Shown: piece after piece, positions 26,213-33,134 of the stretch | How positions within the stretch are numbered: position 1 is the stretch's first letter | Layout: each line of letters opens with the position of its first letter | Assembly (NCBI GenBank): GCA_005808505.1 | Contig: SYLX01000089.1 | Span: 1 to 42,770, forward strand | From: Bdellovibrionales bacterium | GTDB taxonomy: Bacteria; Bdellovibrionota; Bdellovibrionia; Bdellovibrionales; JAMPXM01 | Direction of reading: 5' to 3' | Length of the DNA stretch: 42,770 nucleotides | Translations under genes and position numbers: made by a program | Notes under the pieces: model-generated | What the model saw: only the letters and a program-made list of their open reading frames with translations | What the model was told of the DNA's origin: nothing | The model's database searches: none

Positions 26213-26248
26213 TCCCCTTAGCTACCTTTTTCTTCCCCTAGAAGCAAA

Positions 26249-27076
26249 TCAGAGATGCGCTTCCTCACGTGGTCTTTCGGGGAGCCAATCCAAGATTTGC
26301 TGGATCACCCAAGGTGCGTCATCGAGCGGTAAATCGTGCCCGGCAGAAGGATGCACTTTAAATGTGGCAGCCCAGCGCGAGGCGATGACGCGCGAACAAG
26401 ACGGGTCCACCATGCGGTCTTTATCGCTCCCCAAAACTAGCACGGGAACAACCGGCGCCACCTGTTTTGGTTGATAGCGGGCCGCCGCAAGCAGCTGCCG
26501 CGCGAAGTTCTCGTGCGAAACCGGGCGCTCAAGGTGAATCGTCGCCCAATCGTGCGCGATCTGGTCGTAAAGCTCAGGACGATTACTCACCATCCTCAAG
26601 ACGTTGCGCTCGCGCTCAATCGCCGATTCGGCCTTCGCGATCCGGAAAAGGTGACCATAACTAGCGGGACTTAAACGACGCAAGAAAGTTGAGTAACCGC
26701 GAAAGCTCGTGTTGATCAGAACGCAACCCGCGAGCTCATCGCGCCAACGCTCAAGCCAACTGCTCACGATCATTCCGCCAAGTGAGATCGCCACGAGATA
26801 AGTATCGCGCGCTGGCGTTTCACCCGCTTCGCGTTGGCGACGCCGAATCTCTTGGAGTTTCTCGCGCACGAACTCAGCCATCTCGGGAATGGAGGTTGGA
26901 GACTTCATCTCAGAATAGCGCCCCGATCCGGGGAGATCGATGGCATCAACTCGCGCCGCGTGACCTTCCGCGAGAAGGGCACGCTCAAGATGCGCCGGGA
27001 AATCGCCCCAATGACGCGATTCGCGAGCGAGGCCTCGGATAAGAATCCAGTGAGTCCTCGGATTACTTGCCGGCAT
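26249..27076 (-). CDS. Alpha/beta hydrolase
   Basis: 275 residues with the alpha/beta hydrolase layout: an oxyanion-type start (WILIRGLARESRHWGDF), nucleophile S98 in VAISLGGM, acid in VLVLGSDKDRMVD and His in SAGHDLPLDD near the end. There is no signal peptide, so it acts in the cytoplasm. Its start lies 14 bases inside the upstream M14 carboxypeptidase gene, in a different frame, so translation of the two is probably coupled. The substrate is unknown; small esters or amides would be typical. Confidence 0.87.
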   Translation of the reverse strand: MPASNPRTHWILIRGLARESRHWGDFPAHLERALLAEGHAARVDAIDLPGSGRYSEMKSPTSIPEMAEFVREKLQEIRRRQREAGETPARDTYLVAISLGGMIVSSWLERWRDELAGCVLINTSFRGYSTFLRRLSPASYGHLFRIAKAESAIERERNVLRMVSNRPELYDQIAHDWATIHLERPVSHENFARQLLAAARYQPKQVAPVVPVLVLGSDKDRMVDPSCSRVIASRWAATFKVHPSAGHDLPLDDAPWVIQQILDWLPERPREEAHL

Positions 27077-28136
27077 ACCAAAGCTCCTTTGCGCGATTCT
27101 CGAGCGCGACCCGATCGTTCGCTGCGAGTTGCGTCCACGGCTGTGGACTCAGAAGCGCACGGTGCAAAAAATCAAAAAGGGTGATGTGCCTTCGCAAAAT
27201 GCGACGCAAACGATGCGGCTGCAAAGGATTGAAAGCGCCCAGACTCGAAAAAAGCTGACGCGGATTTTTTTTAAGCCACAGCCAGCTTCCGAGCTCCAAC
27301 GTCCAAGGGAGATAAAGCCCTCCACCCGCCTCTTCGAACTTACGATCATAAAGCCAATCCCAAAGATCGCCGTGCGTGGTGTACTGTGCTGCTTGCGGTT
27401 CGATGCGGTAGATGTGATTCGGGTAACTACGATCGAATAAACGCTTGAGCGCGACGATCTCCACTAAGTGCGGTGGTGGGCGTTTTGTCTTTGCGTAAGG
27501 AAACCAAAAACGATCGACCGCTCCAAAGCCAGAATGCACGTCCACACTCATGCTGAGCTTTGACGGAAACATCTCGCGCTCGACGACGCGGCAGAGGGCT
27601 TTGGATTCAACTTCCATCGTCTCGGCGCGTGCCGTCTGACCACGATACCAAGGTAGAATGTTCGAATAAGTCTGTCCGCCGAGAAGGAACGCAGGGGGTT
27701 CTTCCGCCACTACGGGCGAGTTGCGCATAAGATCCACGCCGTTTCCGTTTGCGCGACGCATGTGGAACATGCCGACCGGGTTGATGATCGGCATGAAAAC
27801 GATCCGCGATTTTCCAAGACGCTCGCGCAACGAATCGTCCCAACTCAAGACTTCGTTGAGAGTCTGCATCCACGCGATCGTCACTTCGCTACCGATCCGC
27901 TCAAGTCCGTGGACGCCGCCAAAGATTCCGAGGCAAGGTGCAGTTTTGTCTTCGGTTCCCAGCACGATGCTGTAAATTGGAAATTCGTTCCCGCGATCTT
28001 CAACCGTCGCTTCAACGTGGATGCGCGCAAGTCCATGACCGAAGTTGCGCAAGAGCTTTTCGAGCGTCACGAGCTCAGGGAGCTTTCGGTCGATCCGTTT
28101 TTGCTGATGCGGCTCGCGGAGTTTAGGCGAAAACAA
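27063..28136 (-). CDS. M14-family zinc carboxypeptidase
   Basis: 357 residues from a TTG with a strong TAAGGAG site (28145-28151). The zinc ligands are H76 and E79 in GGVHGLER and H201 in DVHSGFG. The catalytic Glu is E281 in PWTLELGSW, and substrate-binding Arg are seen in MRRANGNGVDLMRN, where the usual GVDLNRN has Met for Asn. There is no signal peptide, so it is cytoplasmic unless exported by another route. Members remove C-terminal residues, often from peptidoglycan peptides; the GVDLNRN-type core fits an amidated or gamma-linked peptide target, but this is inference. It overlaps the next gene by 14 bases. Confidence 0.88.
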   Translation of the reverse strand: MFSPKLREPHQQKRIDRKLPELVTLEKLLRNFGHGLARIHVEATVEDRGNEFPIYSIVLGTEDKTAPCLGIFGGVHGLERIGSEVTIAWMQTLNEVLSWDDSLRERLGKSRIVFMPIINPVGMFHMRRANGNGVDLMRNSPVVAEEPPAFLLGGQTYSNILPWYRGQTARAETMEVESKALCRVVEREMFPSKLSMSVDVHSGFGAVDRFWFPYAKTKRPPPHLVEIVALKRLFDRSYPNHIYRIEPQAAQYTTHGDLWDWLYDRKFEEAGGGLYLPWTLELGSWLWLKKNPRQLFSSLGAFNPLQPHRLRRILRRHITLFDFLHRALLSPQPWTQLAANDRVALENRAKELWYAGK

Positions 28137-28224
28137 GGATGCGGCTCCTTAGGTATCAATTGGCGCGGCGCTTAGCAGCCGATGTTCTAAGGATAAGGTT
28201 TTTTCCCGCAAAAGAAAAACGCCA

Positions 28225-28236
28225 CGGCTTGCGCCG
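28225..28236 (-). terminator. Possible terminator after mutM
   Basis: On the minus strand CGGC-GCAA-GCCG forms a tight tetraloop hairpin, and a T-rich tract follows (complement of the A-rich 28210-28219). The stem is only four pairs, so the call is weak. It lies between mutM and the M14 gene and could reduce read-through. Confidence 0.35.
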
Positions 28237-28275
28237 CTCACGCCTAGACTTTCGCTAAGGCGTAGCTGAAGCCCC

Positions 28276-29106
28276 TTAAAGCTGACATTTGGCACACCAG
28301 TATGTGCTGCGGCCACCGATCACTTTACTTTTGATCGGATGTCGGCATTCGCGACAGGGCTCTCCTCCGCGCTCGTAGACCAGATGAGAATCTTGGAATC
28401 CGCCACTCTCGCCGCTCGCTTGTCGGTAGTCGCGAATCGACGATCCACCTTGCATGATAGCTTCGCGCAAAATGACTCGCGAGACCTCCACGAGGCGCTG
28501 ACACTCGTCTTTGGTCAAACGTCCCGCGGGCTTGGTCGGGCGGATACGCGCTCGGTAAAGAGCTTCCGATGCGTAAATGTTCCCGATCCCGACGACGATG
28601 CGCTGATCCATGATGAAGACCTTCGAAGCCACTTTGCGTTTGCGTGAAGTCGCGAATAAAAATTCGGCCGTAAACAAAGTGTCATCGAGCGGCTCAACAC
28701 CAAGGCCTCTCAGTCTTGGATGAGTGGATTCCTCACCGTGACGAACGAGATCTAAAACGCCGAAGCGCCGAGGATCTCTGTAAACAAGATACCGACCATC
28801 GGCGAATGCGATCGCGCAGTGATCGTGGTTTCCTTTCGAGACTTCAGAGAGTGAAGTGACAAGACGCCAGCTTCCGGTCATCCCAAGGTGACTAAGAATC
28901 GAAGCCTCAGGAGTATCGAGGAGGAGATACTTCGCCCGTCGGCGAACCGCGAGGATCGGTTGATCTCTGAACGTTTTTGGCAGTTCTTTCGGAATCGGGA
29001 AACGGATATCCGGGCGGAGCAGTTTCACCTCGCGGATCACCGGCGACCGCCCAAGAAGCGACTCTAATCCGCTTCGCATGGTTTCAACTTCTGGTAGTTC
29101 TGGCAT
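28276..29106 (-). CDS. mutM: Formamidopyrimidine-DNA glycosylase (MutM/Fpg)
   Basis: 276 residues, the usual length. The invariant N-terminus PELPEVETM supplies the catalytic Pro and Glu. The conserved Lys is in RRRAKYLLL. The helix-two-turn-helix is around GIGNIYASEALYRARIRP. The C-terminal zinc finger has Cys pairs CREC and CAKC. The enzyme removes 8-oxoguanine and formamidopyrimidines from DNA and nicks the abasic site, in base-excision repair. All key residues are present. It is the first gene of the minus-strand run that continues into the M14 peptidase after a 139-base gap. Confidence 0.96.
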   Translation of the reverse strand: MPELPEVETMRSGLESLLGRSPVIREVKLLRPDIRFPIPKELPKTFRDQPILAVRRRAKYLLLDTPEASILSHLGMTGSWRLVTSLSEVSKGNHDHCAIAFADGRYLVYRDPRRFGVLDLVRHGEESTHPRLRGLGVEPLDDTLFTAEFLFATSRKRKVASKVFIMDQRIVVGIGNIYASEALYRARIRPTKPAGRLTKDECQRLVEVSRVILREAIMQGGSSIRDYRQASGESGGFQDSHLVYERGGEPCRECRHPIKSKVIGGRSTYWCAKCQL

Positions 29107-29190
29107 GGGGACCTTCTCAGCGACTCGGGTTTGACGATGCGTCGACGGGCGGGGGAATTTTACGTCCGACGATCGAGAAACACAACGCTC

Positions 29191-29607
29191 CTAGAGGATT
29201 GTTCGGTTTCGCTTTTGTACGATCATGCCGACGACCATACTAGCAACGAAAATCAAGGGCGCAAGCTGGAGAGAAGCTAAAGCGGTCATTGCCGGCGCTG
29301 GACAAAACCCTCCGAGCCCCCAGCCAATTCCAAAGATCATCGCGCCAACGAGAAGCCGACGATCGATCGACTTCGTCGTCGGAATTTGAAAACTTTCGCC
29401 AAAAAGCGGCGACTTTCTTTTCGTGATCACGCGGTAAAGAGTTGCGTGCACGAGAAGTGCTCCGACCATGACAAAGAGGAGCGAAGGATCCCAGTTTCCG
29501 AAAAGATCGAGGAATCCAATCACCCGTCCAGGTTGCGTCATCCCGCTGATTCCAAGACCGAGAGCGAAGATAAATCCGATGATGAAGGTGAACACCGCGA
29601 CCCTCAC
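29191..29607 (-). CDS. YeeE/YedE-type membrane protein, C-terminal half (DUF6691-like)
   Basis: 138 residues from a GTG whose GTGA overlaps the stop of the preceding gene. It has about four hydrophobic helices, with GLGISGMTQPGRVIGFLDLF near the start and GIGWGLGGFCPAPAMTALASL later, the second half-signature of YeeE/YedE sulfur-compound transporters. Large YeeE proteins carry both halves in one chain; here they are separate, which is also common. With its partner it would form a channel for thiosulfate or similar sulfur compounds. A longer reading frame overlaps the partner gene in another phase but is not expected to be used. Confidence 0.88.
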   Translation of the reverse strand: MRVAVFTFIIGFIFALGLGISGMTQPGRVIGFLDLFGNWDPSLLFVMVGALLVHATLYRVITKRKSPLFGESFQIPTTKSIDRRLLVGAMIFGIGWGLGGFCPAPAMTALASLQLAPLIFVASMVVGMIVQKRNRTIL

Positions 29608-30041
29608 TGAACACCCGCGATCATGCGAAAAAGTGTTGCGGTGAGAATTCCAAAAAGCATGAAGGCAAGAGTTGCGGCCAATGAGCGCGGCGAGAAACGA
29701 CTTAAACCGCAAATGCCGTGACCGCTCGTGCAGCCACTGCCGAGTGAGGTGCCGTAACCGACGAGGAATCCCGCGATCGCCAGAATGACCCATCCGCGGT
29801 TTGTTGTGTTCACGAAGGCGGCCGGAGCAAGAAATTGCAGCACGACCCCGCCCCCAAGAAGGCCCAGGAGAAACGCGACCCGCCAAAGAAAATCTTGATC
29901 GCGCTTTTGAAGAGCTCCACCCAAGATTCCGCTGACTCCCGCAACCCGACCGTTCACCAGGAGAAGAAGCGACACCGCGATCCCGATAAGGGCTCCGCCT
30001 AATAGCGCGGGCAAAAATGGCGATAGTTGCAAAGCATTCAT
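29604..30041 (-). CDS. YeeE/YedE-type membrane protein, N-terminal half
   Basis: 145 residues with GAGGAG five bases before the ATG and four hydrophobic helices. The key motif is YGTSLGSGCTSGHGICGLSRFSPRS, the Cys-containing pore-lining signature of YeeE/YedE (TsuA) transporters. GNGRVAGVSGILGG-type first-half residues (NGRVAGVSGILGGAL) are also present. It is probably the thiosulfate-import channel half that pairs with the downstream gene, to which it is coupled by a four-base overlap. It has its own leader of about 117 bases. Confidence 0.9.
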   Translation of the reverse strand: MNALQLSPFLPALLGGALIGIAVSLLLLVNGRVAGVSGILGGALQKRDQDFLWRVAFLLGLLGGGVVLQFLAPAAFVNTTNRGWVILAIAGFLVGYGTSLGSGCTSGHGICGLSRFSPRSLAATLAFMLFGILTATLFRMIAGVQ

Positions 30042-30158
30042 ATCGACTCCTCATTCAACTTGGCGAACGCCCTTTGGGCTATCCTGCTGACATCGAAGAG
30101 GCAAAAGGTTTTGTTTAAAGTGGCTCTGATTTTGTTGAGTGAGGCATTCGAGAGAACG

Positions 30159-30830
30159 CTAATCGGGAAAGCTCACGCCGATCGCGAAATAGGGTCCACC
30201 GAGGTCAATCGGTGTCCTTAGGAAGCGGTAGCCCGTTTCGAGAGTCAGAAAGACGGAGTCTCGACCGAAGCTCAAACCACCTCCGAACTGCGCAAGCCAA
30301 CTTGCGCCGCTTCCGGAATAAAACTCGATGCCGTCTTTTTGCAGATCAACTTGCGACCACTGGAGCCCCGCGCTCGCGTGAAAATCGAGACGAACAAACT
30401 CGGTATCGACCGGATAAAACCGAACGAGAGGGGCTGCGGTGAAAGACTGGAGTCGCGAAAAATTCGGGCCCGGACTTGCGCCTTCAGGCAGCGGGCCATG
30501 CGGAGTTGCGCCGTCGTTTTGCGTGCGATCGTACACGACACGAAGGCCTATTTGCGCACGTCGGGCGCCCATCGTGAGATCCATCCCGAAGCCCGAAAGC
30601 GACTTCAAAGCGGGAAGATCTTTTTCATCCGTCAGGAGCTTAACTCCGTTGTCGCGAACGTTTCGCACGTTGTAGAAAACGCGAAACTCCGCTTCATCAT
30701 CCTTGATACCGAGGTCGCCGAAGATCACGTCGTTGAACGCATCCATGAAGGCAAACGCTTCCGAAGGCACGTGACAAAATACGATCGCGGCTACCGCGAG
30801 AGCAAGCCAGCTGCAGTCTCGGTTTTTCAT
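30159..30830 (-). CDS. Putative outer-membrane beta-barrel protein
   Basis: 223 residues from the ATG at 30830 with GAAGGCGAG just before it; a TTG at 30845 overlaps the previous gene's stop but is less likely. The signal peptide (MKNRDCSWLALAVAAIVFCH) is cleaved near EAFA. The mature chain alternates polar/hydrophobic strands with aromatic girdles (AEFRVFYNVRNVRDNG, GLQWSQVDLQKDGIEFYSG, GYRFLRTP) and ends in a strand (PYFAIGVSFPD), fitting an eight-strand barrel like the OmpA/OmpW group. Function is unknown. It overlaps or abuts the DUF3307 gene upstream on the same strand. Confidence 0.72.
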   Translation of the reverse strand: MKNRDCSWLALAVAAIVFCHVPSEAFAFMDAFNDVIFGDLGIKDDEAEFRVFYNVRNVRDNGVKLLTDEKDLPALKSLSGFGMDLTMGARRAQIGLRVVYDRTQNDGATPHGPLPEGASPGPNFSRLQSFTAAPLVRFYPVDTEFVRLDFHASAGLQWSQVDLQKDGIEFYSGSGASWLAQFGGGLSFGRDSVFLTLETGYRFLRTPIDLGGPYFAIGVSFPD

Positions 30831-30841
30831 GAGTCTCGCCT

Positions 30842-31237
30842 TCAACCCTGATGGGTTACGAGAACGTAGATGATGTAGATGTGCGTTAGGTGATGCACCA
30901 TCTGGTCAAACCCGAACGCGCTCCAGTAGGCGGCGCTCGTTGTATCTTTGAATCGACCAAGATACCGGGGACCGGACTTGATTCGGTCCATAACGAAGTG
31001 CACGACAAAATCAATCGCGGCGAGCCACCACAATGACGGCTGTACGAACAAACAAATGATCAAAGTCAAAACCGCGTGGACTCCGCAGTGGAGCGAGAGA
31101 GGAACGACAAACGACCAGTTCGGACTGAACTTCTTGAGCATATAAGGGAACTGAAGCGGAAAATCCGCAACGAAATGCTTGATCTGAAAGATCACAAGCA
31201 GCACGAAGATAGATTGTAGCGTCGTTGTCGTTACCAA
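30842..31237 (-). CDS. DUF3307 membrane protein
   Basis: 131 residues from a TTG, with three hydrophobic helices. The pattern QIKHFVADFPLQ in the first helix, SLHCGVHAVLTLIIC in the second, and DFVVHFVMDRIKS in the third carries the conserved His/Asp of DUF3307. These in-membrane polar residues hint at metal binding or proton handling, but the family has no known function. The start codon lacks a clear ribosome site, so the start is uncertain. Its stop overlaps the frame of the barrel protein gene, suggesting co-transcription. Confidence 0.75.
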   Translation of the reverse strand: MVTTTTLQSIFVLLVIFQIKHFVADFPLQFPYMLKKFSPNWSFVVPLSLHCGVHAVLTLIICLFVQPSLWWLAAIDFVVHFVMDRIKSGPRYLGRFKDTTSAAYWSAFGFDQMVHHLTHIYIIYVLVTHQG

Positions 31238-31349
31238 GCTGCACTCAACCTAAATCTGGAACCTTAACGCCAGGTTTACACCCGGCTCGCTTTTAGTTTG
31301 CTCCGAAACTGGTGCGAAAGAAACTTGGTTCCCTTCGCTCCGGACTTTC

Positions 31350-31811
31350 CTACAGCCCATACTCTTTTTTCTCGTCGATATGAGCTTCGCGCTCGATCAC
31401 TTGGCGTACTTTCTCTCGGGCACGTACGTACGCCTGGCGATCGGCTTCCATCTTCTTAGCTTCCCGTTCCCGCTCTCGCTCCCACTCTCTTTCGAGGCGG
31501 TCGCGACCCGCGTTCGGATCGGGACGCTGATTGCGCTCGACGATGAACTCTTCGCGTGCGCGCGCGTCTTCACGCTCCGCGCGCTCACGAATCACCGTCA
31601 TCTCGCGCGCGGCGCTTTCGCGCTCGCGTGCTTCGCGCGCCATGCGCTCGAGCGTGCGTTCGAAATCGCGCGCGCGTGCGCGCGCTTCTTCGACTTCCGC
31701 GCGGAACTGTTGTTCCTCAGACGCCATGAAACCCAACGCGATCGGCTGTCCGATCCAGAAAGCGGCGGCTGCGGCACTGATGATGACACCCACGCGAGAT
31801 GAGAAGTTCAT
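31350..31811 (-). CDS. Membrane-anchored Arg/Glu-rich helical protein
   Basis: 153 residues with a TAGGAAG site ahead of the ATG. A single hydrophobic segment (VGVIISAAAAAFWIGQPIAL) near the start is followed by ~115 residues of almost uninterrupted Arg/Glu/Ala, for example ERTLERMAREARERESAARE and REWEREREREAKKMEADRQA. One break occurs at QRPDPNAGRD. This composition forms a rigid single alpha-helix or coiled coil, so the protein could span or brace the periplasm. Plus-strand frames over the same bases are long but have poor codon character. The family is not recognised. Confidence 0.72.
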   Translation of the reverse strand: MNFSSRVGVIISAAAAAFWIGQPIALGFMASEEQQFRAEVEEARARARDFERTLERMAREARERESAAREMTVIRERAEREDARAREEFIVERNQRPDPNAGRDRLEREWEREREREAKKMEADRQAYVRAREKVRQVIEREAHIDEKKEYGL

Positions 31812-31988
31812 GACTTCCTATCGGAACTTTCCGCGAACTCCTCGCCCCGATTTTCGTCCTATTTTGGCCACATTTGACCTCTTCGAACATTCGGGGCAGA
31901 GTGGACGGGCTTTTTTGAGCCAATGACGCCGCCAGTGATGCGGATAGGGCGTCTCATTTCCAGACACGGAACCGAGGAAGAATACCAC

Positions 31989-33011
31989 ATGGAATTCATT
32001 TACGAGATCGGCCTCTTCGCTTTGAAAACCGTCTTCATCGTAGTCGGAGTGTTATTAACGGCTGCATTTCTCTTTCAGATGGGTTCCTCGCGCAATCGTC
32101 GCGGAACGCAGATGGAAGTTGAAAAGCTCAACTCGAGATTTAAATCCTTTCGTCGCCATCTCCAAGGACACCTCCTCGGAAAAAAACAGTTTAAAAATTT
32201 GCAGAAGGCCGAGAAAAAGCAACGCAAAGCCGAAGATACGGGCGATGCGCGACCTGGCCGGGTATTTGTGATTGATTTCGTCGGTGACGTTCGGGCAACG
32301 GCTGTTCAAAGTCTCCGTGAGGAAATCACCGCCATCCTTTCGGTAGCGCAGGCAGGCGACGAAGTCGTCGTTCGGCTCGAAAGCGGCGGCGGTCTGGTTA
32401 CATCGTACGGGCTCGCAGCCTCACAACTCGCGAGGCTCAAAGAGGCAAAAATCAAACTCACGATTTGCGTCGACAAAATCGCGGCGAGTGGCGGGTACAT
32501 GATGGCGTGCGTGGCCGATGAAATCATCGCTGCTCCTTTTGCGGTCGTGGGATCGATCGGCGTCATCGCGCAAGTTCCGAATTTCAACCGTGTGCTCAAG
32601 AAAAACGATGTCGATTACCGCGAAGTCACGGCAGGAGAATTCAAACGTACGGTCACCGTCTTCGGAGAGATCACCGAGCACGGGATGGAAAAATTCAAAG
32701 AGCAGATCGAAGGCACCCACCTTCTCTTCAAGAATTTTGTTTCCTCGCACCGTCCGCGTGTCGACATCGCAAAGGTTGCAACCGGAGAGCATTGGTACGG
32801 CACGCAGGCAGTAGAGCTGGGTTTAGTCGACCGACTGCTCACGAGCGATGACTATCTCTTTCAGCGCTACCCTACGGCTGACGTCTTTCGCGTGCATTAT
32901 CATGGTCGTAAAAAACTTCGCGATCGCCTTTCAGAATCCGCCTCGGAAATTTTACACAAAACGCTCCTCAAACTCTGGACCGACGCCAACCGAACGCGCT
33001 TCGATCTTTGA
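31989..33011 (+). CDS. sohB: SohB-type membrane protease (S49)
   Basis: 340 residues from the ATG at 31989 with GAGGAAG eight bases upstream; the open frame starts earlier but the extra 22 residues are non-hydrophobic. One N-terminal helix (LFALKTVFIVVGVLLTAAFLF) anchors it, followed by a basic stretch typical of SohB. The catalytic dyad is S167 in DKIAASGGYMMA and K219 in AGEFKRTVT; GSIGVIAQVPNF is the usual oxyanion neighbourhood. It is a serine/lysine protease of signal-peptide-peptidase type acting at the periplasmic face. It is divergent from the helical protein gene and may share a promoter region with it. Confidence 0.92.
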   Translation: MEFIYEIGLFALKTVFIVVGVLLTAAFLFQMGSSRNRRGTQMEVEKLNSRFKSFRRHLQGHLLGKKQFKNLQKAEKKQRKAEDTGDARPGRVFVIDFVGDVRATAVQSLREEITAILSVAQAGDEVVVRLESGGGLVTSYGLAASQLARLKEAKIKLTICVDKIAASGGYMMACVADEIIAAPFAVVGSIGVIAQVPNFNRVLKKNDVDYREVTAGEFKRTVTVFGEITEHGMEKFKEQIEGTHLLFKNFVSSHRPRVDIAKVATGEHWYGTQAVELGLVDRLLTSDDYLFQRYPTADVFRVHYHGRKKLRDRLSESASEILHKTLLKLWTDANRTRFDL

Positions 33012-33076
33012 CTTTCTTCAATCGTCCAAGGATTCCATCCATCTGTTGCAGGTCGTGTTAGCGGCCATTAAAACTC

Positions 33077-33127
33077 CCTCCATCCCAAAACATCTCTGGC
33101 CCCGCTTCGGCCGGTTTCGGATGGAGG
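33077..33127 (+). promoter_or_regulatory. Hairpin burying the ribosome site of the secreted hydrolase
   Basis: CCTCCATCC (33077-33085) is perfectly complementary to GGATGGAGG (33119-33127), which contains the GGAGG ribosome site of the GTG at 33135. AAA/TTT and GGCC/GGCC add pairs inside. The structure should hold the gene's ribosome site closed unless opened, so it may control translation. No T-tract follows, so it is not a plain terminator of the sohB transcript. Confidence 0.5.
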
Positions 33128-33134
33128 CCACACC

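Noticed and set aside
29191..30054. 287-residue minus-strand frame spanning both YeeE/YedE halves.
   Set aside because: Only its last ~138 residues look like the transporter; the earlier part is the shadow of the first-half gene in another frame. The GTG at 29607 in a GTGA overlap is the better start.
31380..31802. Plus-strand frame of 140 residues with alternating Leu/Phe/Arg opposite the Arg/Glu-rich gene.
   Set aside because: It is the complement of the repetitive Arg/Glu codons; the minus frame has a ribosome site and a single clean membrane anchor.
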